Shown piece after piece: positions 61,328-64,000 of a DNA stretch of 64,000 nucleotides. Numbering within the stretch: the stretch's first letter is position 1; every line of letters starts with the position of its first letter. The stretch is from an uncultured Alistipes sp. (GTDB lineage Bacteria > Bacteroidota > Bacteroidia > Bacteroidales > Rikenellaceae). The DNA is taken from contig URRP01000001.1 of NCBI GenBank assembly GCA_900550375.1, positions 40,860 through 104,859 on the forward strand, read 5' to 3'. The translations under genes were made by a program, and so were the position numbers. Below the pieces are notes generated by a model. The model was given only the letters and a program-made list of their open reading frames with translations, was not told where the DNA came from and did no database searches.

Positions 61328-61588
61328 TTAATCGGTTATCGCCTCAATAGCAGCGACCACCTCGTCGAGCACGGCCTGCTCATTGTCGCCCTCGACCGCA
61401 ACTTCCACTTCAGAACCTTTCTTGAGTCCCAGCGAGAGGATACCGATCATACTGGTTCCACTGACCGATTTGACGGGTGTACGTAGCGTCACTTGTTGGC
61501 CCGACGCCTTGACGAGCGCCACCAATGCCGAGACGGGACGCGCGTGCATCCCGTTCGGCGCTTCGATTGTAACTTTCTTCGATACCAT
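61328..61588 (-). CDS. ptsH: Phosphocarrier protein HPr
   Basis: 86 residues. H15 in PNGMHARP is the phosphate acceptor from enzyme I. S46 is present in GTSMIG, the place where HPr kinase would act in Firmicutes; no such kinase gene is in the window. It begins 3 bases after the mtlA stop. Confidence 0.95.
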   Translation of the reverse strand: MVSKKVTIEAPNGMHARPVSALVALVKASGQQVTLRTPVKSVSGTSMIGILSLGLKKGSEVEVAVEGDNEQAVLDEVVAAIEAITD

Positions 61589-61591
61589 ATC

Positions 61592-63445
61592 TCAATTACC
61601 TAATTTTTCCAAAATATAACGGGGATCGCCCGTCGTCTTGAGCTGCTGGAGCACCTCTTCGTCTTCGAGCGCAGAGGTCACCCGCGCCAGAATCTCGATG
61701 TGTTCGTCCCCCGCACCGGCAATGCCGATTACCAGCTGCGCCCGCTCGTCGCCGAAATCGACCCCTTCGGGATACTGCATCACGACAATTCCCGAACGAC
61801 GGATGCACGATTTCGCCTCGGCCGTCCCGTGGGGAATGGCAATCCCCATGCCCAGATAGGTCGTGGCCACGCGCTCGCGGGCGAGCATCGCCTCGGCATA
61901 ACCTTCGTCGACATATCCGCAGGCGGCCAACAACGCGCCGGCCGCGCGGATCGCCTCCTCCTTACCCACGGGCTTCAGTCCGATGCGAATACCCTGCAAG
62001 GTCAGTATTCCTGACGTCGATCCAGCGGAAAGCGTCGCCGCAGGAGCATTTTCCGGCTGCACCTCCGGCATCTCGGCCGCTCGGGTCAGGCCCGCAATCC
62101 GGTCGTACAATCCGTCGAGCGCAGGATCGGTCAGGAAATTCCCGATCACGATCACCTCCGAGTCGGGAGCCGCCTTCTCGGCGCGCTGCGACAACTGCGA
62201 TTGACATACGACGACGTCCGTTCCTTCGGGGATGCTGTCTACCGAACTATTGGTAACATGCACGCCGCTGCCGAGCGGCTCGATGCGTTTGCGGAAACGG
62301 GTCGCCCCCATGGCGCTCGACCCCATACCGGCGTCGCAGGCGAAGACGATCGAACGGATCGGCCCTTCGAGCCGATCCGTCACAGATTGCGCTCCTCCGA
62401 TGACCGTTCCGTTGGGTTTCTGGATGGGTTTCACCTCCTCCAGCTGTGCACGTTTGACGATCGGCGCCGCGACGAAAAACGACACGGCCGCCGCGATGAC
62501 CACGCCGGCCAGTACCAGCAGCGTCTCTCCCTTCGGCGCCATCGCCAGCACGGCGATGATACTGCCGGGCGACGCAACGGCCGTCAGTCCCGTTCCGGTA
62601 AGCGAATAAAAGAGGATCGCCGCGGCCGACCCCACGATCGGCGCGACGATAATGGCCGGACGCATCAACACATAAGGGAAATAGATCTCGTGGATACCGC
62701 CGAAGAACTGGATGACGATTGCCCCCGGCGCAGACGATCGCGCCGCGCCGCGTGCGAACGCCCAATAGGCCAGCAATACGCCGAGTCCGGGACCGGGATT
62801 GGTTTCCAGCAGAAACATGATCGACTGGCCCATCTGGCGCGCCTGCTCGATCCCGATCGGCGAAAAAATTCCGTGGTTGATGGCGTTATTCAGGAAGAGA
62901 ACCTTGGCCGGTTCGATAAAGATCGAAACCAACGGCAGCAGGCCGTGTTCGATCATCAGCGACACTCCGGCCGAGAGGAACATGGTCAGCGCCGAGACCA
63001 CAGGCCCTATGGCATAGAATCCGATCAGAGCGCAGAAAATACCCAGAATACCGACCGAGAAGTTATTGACCAGCATTTCGAAACCGGCGGGAATACGTCC
63101 GTCGGCCCGGCGATCGAAGGTGCGGATCACCCAACCGGCGAAAGGCCCGATGGCCATCGCCCCGATAAACATCGGGATGTCGCTGCCCAGAATCACACCC
63201 ATGACCGCCACGGCGGCAATCACACCGCCTCGATCACCGGCCACATGCCGGCCCGCCGTAATGGCGATCAGCAGCGGCAGCAGGTAACGCAACATCGGTT
63301 CGACGAGCTGCCCCAGATTCGCATTGGGCCACCAACCCGTAGGGATGAAAAGAGCCGTAATGAAACCCCACGCGATGAATGCGCCGATATTGGGCATCAC
63401 CATACTGCTCAACGACTTGCCGAAGCGCTGAATCCGTTCTTTCAT
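61592..63445 (-). CDS. mtlA: PTS mannitol transporter EIICBA
   Basis: 617 residues from MKERIQRFGKSLSSMVMPN. EIIC (about 1-335) has the GGIHE motif with E253, EIIB has the phosphocysteine C370 in FACDAGMGSS, and EIIA has H539 in GMGIAIPHGT. It takes up mannitol and releases mannitol-1-phosphate. A longer frame to 63,688 runs through a dispersed repeat and the promoter, so is rejected. It heads the operon mtlA-ptsH-ptsI-esterase-mtlD-gdp. Confidence 0.95.
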   Translation of the reverse strand: MKERIQRFGKSLSSMVMPNIGAFIAWGFITALFIPTGWWPNANLGQLVEPMLRYLLPLLIAITAGRHVAGDRGGVIAAVAVMGVILGSDIPMFIGAMAIGPFAGWVIRTFDRRADGRIPAGFEMLVNNFSVGILGIFCALIGFYAIGPVVSALTMFLSAGVSLMIEHGLLPLVSIFIEPAKVLFLNNAINHGIFSPIGIEQARQMGQSIMFLLETNPGPGLGVLLAYWAFARGAARSSAPGAIVIQFFGGIHEIYFPYVLMRPAIIVAPIVGSAAAILFYSLTGTGLTAVASPGSIIAVLAMAPKGETLLVLAGVVIAAAVSFFVAAPIVKRAQLEEVKPIQKPNGTVIGGAQSVTDRLEGPIRSIVFACDAGMGSSAMGATRFRKRIEPLGSGVHVTNSSVDSIPEGTDVVVCQSQLSQRAEKAAPDSEVIVIGNFLTDPALDGLYDRIAGLTRAAEMPEVQPENAPAATLSAGSTSGILTLQGIRIGLKPVGKEEAIRAAGALLAACGYVDEGYAEAMLARERVATTYLGMGIAIPHGTAEAKSCIRRSGIVVMQYPEGVDFGDERAQLVIGIAGAGDEHIEILARVTSALEDEEVLQQLKTTGDPRYILEKLGN

Positions 63446-63505
63446 TTTCGGTCGTTTTTTTAAGAGCCTCCGCTGCAAGCAGATCGGCGGGGACGAAATA
63501 GTTAA

Positions 63506-63537
63506 CAAAGATACGTAGAACCGCGTGCAAAAGCAAT
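63506..63537 (-). promoter_or_regulatory. Repeat-borne promoter of the mannitol operon
   Basis: On the minus strand: ATTG (63,534-63,537), 20 bases, TATCTTTG (63,506-63,513); 61 bases before the mtlA start. The -33 box is one base off TTTG. No catabolite or repressor site is evident. Confidence 0.7.
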
Positions 63538-63587
63538 CTTGTTTGCACTTTGCCGAGGTGGAGTATCTAAGGCGAAGCCAAAGATAA
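63506..63587 (-). repeat. Single copy of the promoter-bearing repeat
   Basis: GCAAAAGCAATC / GTTTGCACTTTGC hairpin, then GCCGAGGTGGAGTATCTAAG and GCGAAGCCAAAGATA, homologous to the copies at 38,474 and 52,611. A second TATCTTTG (minus) lies at 63,579-63,586 without a spaced -33 element. Confidence 0.8.
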
Positions 63588-63883
63588 GAAATATTCGGCA
63601 AAAATTTCCATCCCGTGCAGAAAAGTTCATCCCCGACATTCCATCGAGCAGAGTGCAACAACTCATCGTCGTCCTGTCGAATCGCCATCGGCCCGACTCG
63701 ACCCTATTGATTCTCAGATTCTCCCGATCTGTAGCTAAACAAGTGAGGACGTCATATGCCGATCCTCGAAGGCAATCCGATTCCAGTCGACGCATTTAAC
63801 CGCAGCGCATCCATGCAGCAACAATCTTTCACCGTCGGTGAGATTCGAGGAGCACCCGTCCGTCTCAGCAGTCAACACAAAAA

Positions 63884-63911
63884 AGGTCAGACCCTGTTGG
63901 ATCTGACCTTG
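63884..63911 (-). terminator. Terminator of the ribosomal RNA operon
   Basis: AAGGTCAGA / TCTGACCTT arms (63,884-63,892 / 63,903-63,911) immediately after the 5S gene; on the minus strand followed by TTTTT and GTGTTGACT. Confidence 0.8.

Positions 63912-64000
<89 letters not shown>

Noticed and set aside
63446..63688. N-terminal extension of the mannitol transporter
   Set aside because: The extension translates a dispersed repeat and the promoter; EIIC proteins begin at the MKERIQ-type start.

Overview
The window looks like a chromosomal segment of a high-GC Bacteroidales species, most likely Alistipes or a close relative (Rikenellaceae). The basis is Bacteroidetes-type promoters (TTTG, about 20 bp, TAnnTTTG), fimbrillin-family lipoproteins, a MurF-alanine racemase fusion, two Dcp-like M3 peptidases, an M49 peptidase with HECLGH, DUF4251 and DUF4136 proteins, and very GC-rich coding DNA. 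The genus is inferred from gene content and style; no search was run.

Layout. 1-13,035 (minus strand) is a housekeeping block: amidase, MCE protein, mutS2, murF-alr, RsmI-like methyltransferase, grpE, dnaJ, a small membrane protein, mutL and a rhomboid protease. It is divergent from lptD (13,160, plus). Next come a secreted orphan, tRNA-Gln(CUG), a nucleoside permease, and the divergent oxyR / peroxiredoxin-ferredoxin pair. An S1/P1 nuclease and two tandem M3 peptidases (20.7-26.2 kb, minus) follow. At 26.2 kb a back-to-back promoter starts the plus-strand run rsmE, hyfB-C-E-F-G-I, chrA1, chrA2. This encodes an energy-converting hydrogenase-related (Ehr) complex in which most cysteines for the NiFe site and the proximal FeS cluster are missing. 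The hyf and chr genes overlap or nearly touch.

35.3-43.8 kb (minus) holds RNA-modification genes, then a 1 kb repeat island. Two surface-lipoprotein units follow, each a tiny peptide gene plus a fimbrillin-family lipoprotein; one lipoprotein is fused to a PI-PLC domain. Upstream of the distal unit, an AT-rich 234 bp segment is flanked by a perfect 18 bp inverted repeat (43,273-43,290 / 43,525-43,542). It looks like a phase-variable invertible promoter. The only -7-like box I see inside it points away from the fimbrillin genes, so this copy may be OFF. A third peptide-fimbrillin unit lies at 51.1-52.3 kb. The three peptides share one exactly spaced pattern, Y-x2-P-x2-E-x6-E-x2-F-A-A-[ST].

The rest contains serS, a 2[4Fe-4S] ferredoxin, a panC-panD-DUF456-M16 peptidase unit, an M49 peptidase, a DUF4136 / beta-barrel pair, and a compact mannitol PTS operon (mtlA EIICBA, ptsH, ptsI, esterase, mtlD, glycerophosphodiesterase; 56.5-63.4 kb, minus). 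A full PTS is uncommon in Bacteroidetes. The right edge runs into the 3' part of a 5S rRNA (minus). A dispersed repeat of about 75 bp carries a complete Bacteroidetes promoter and sits upstream of three unrelated genes, each time pointing into the gene.
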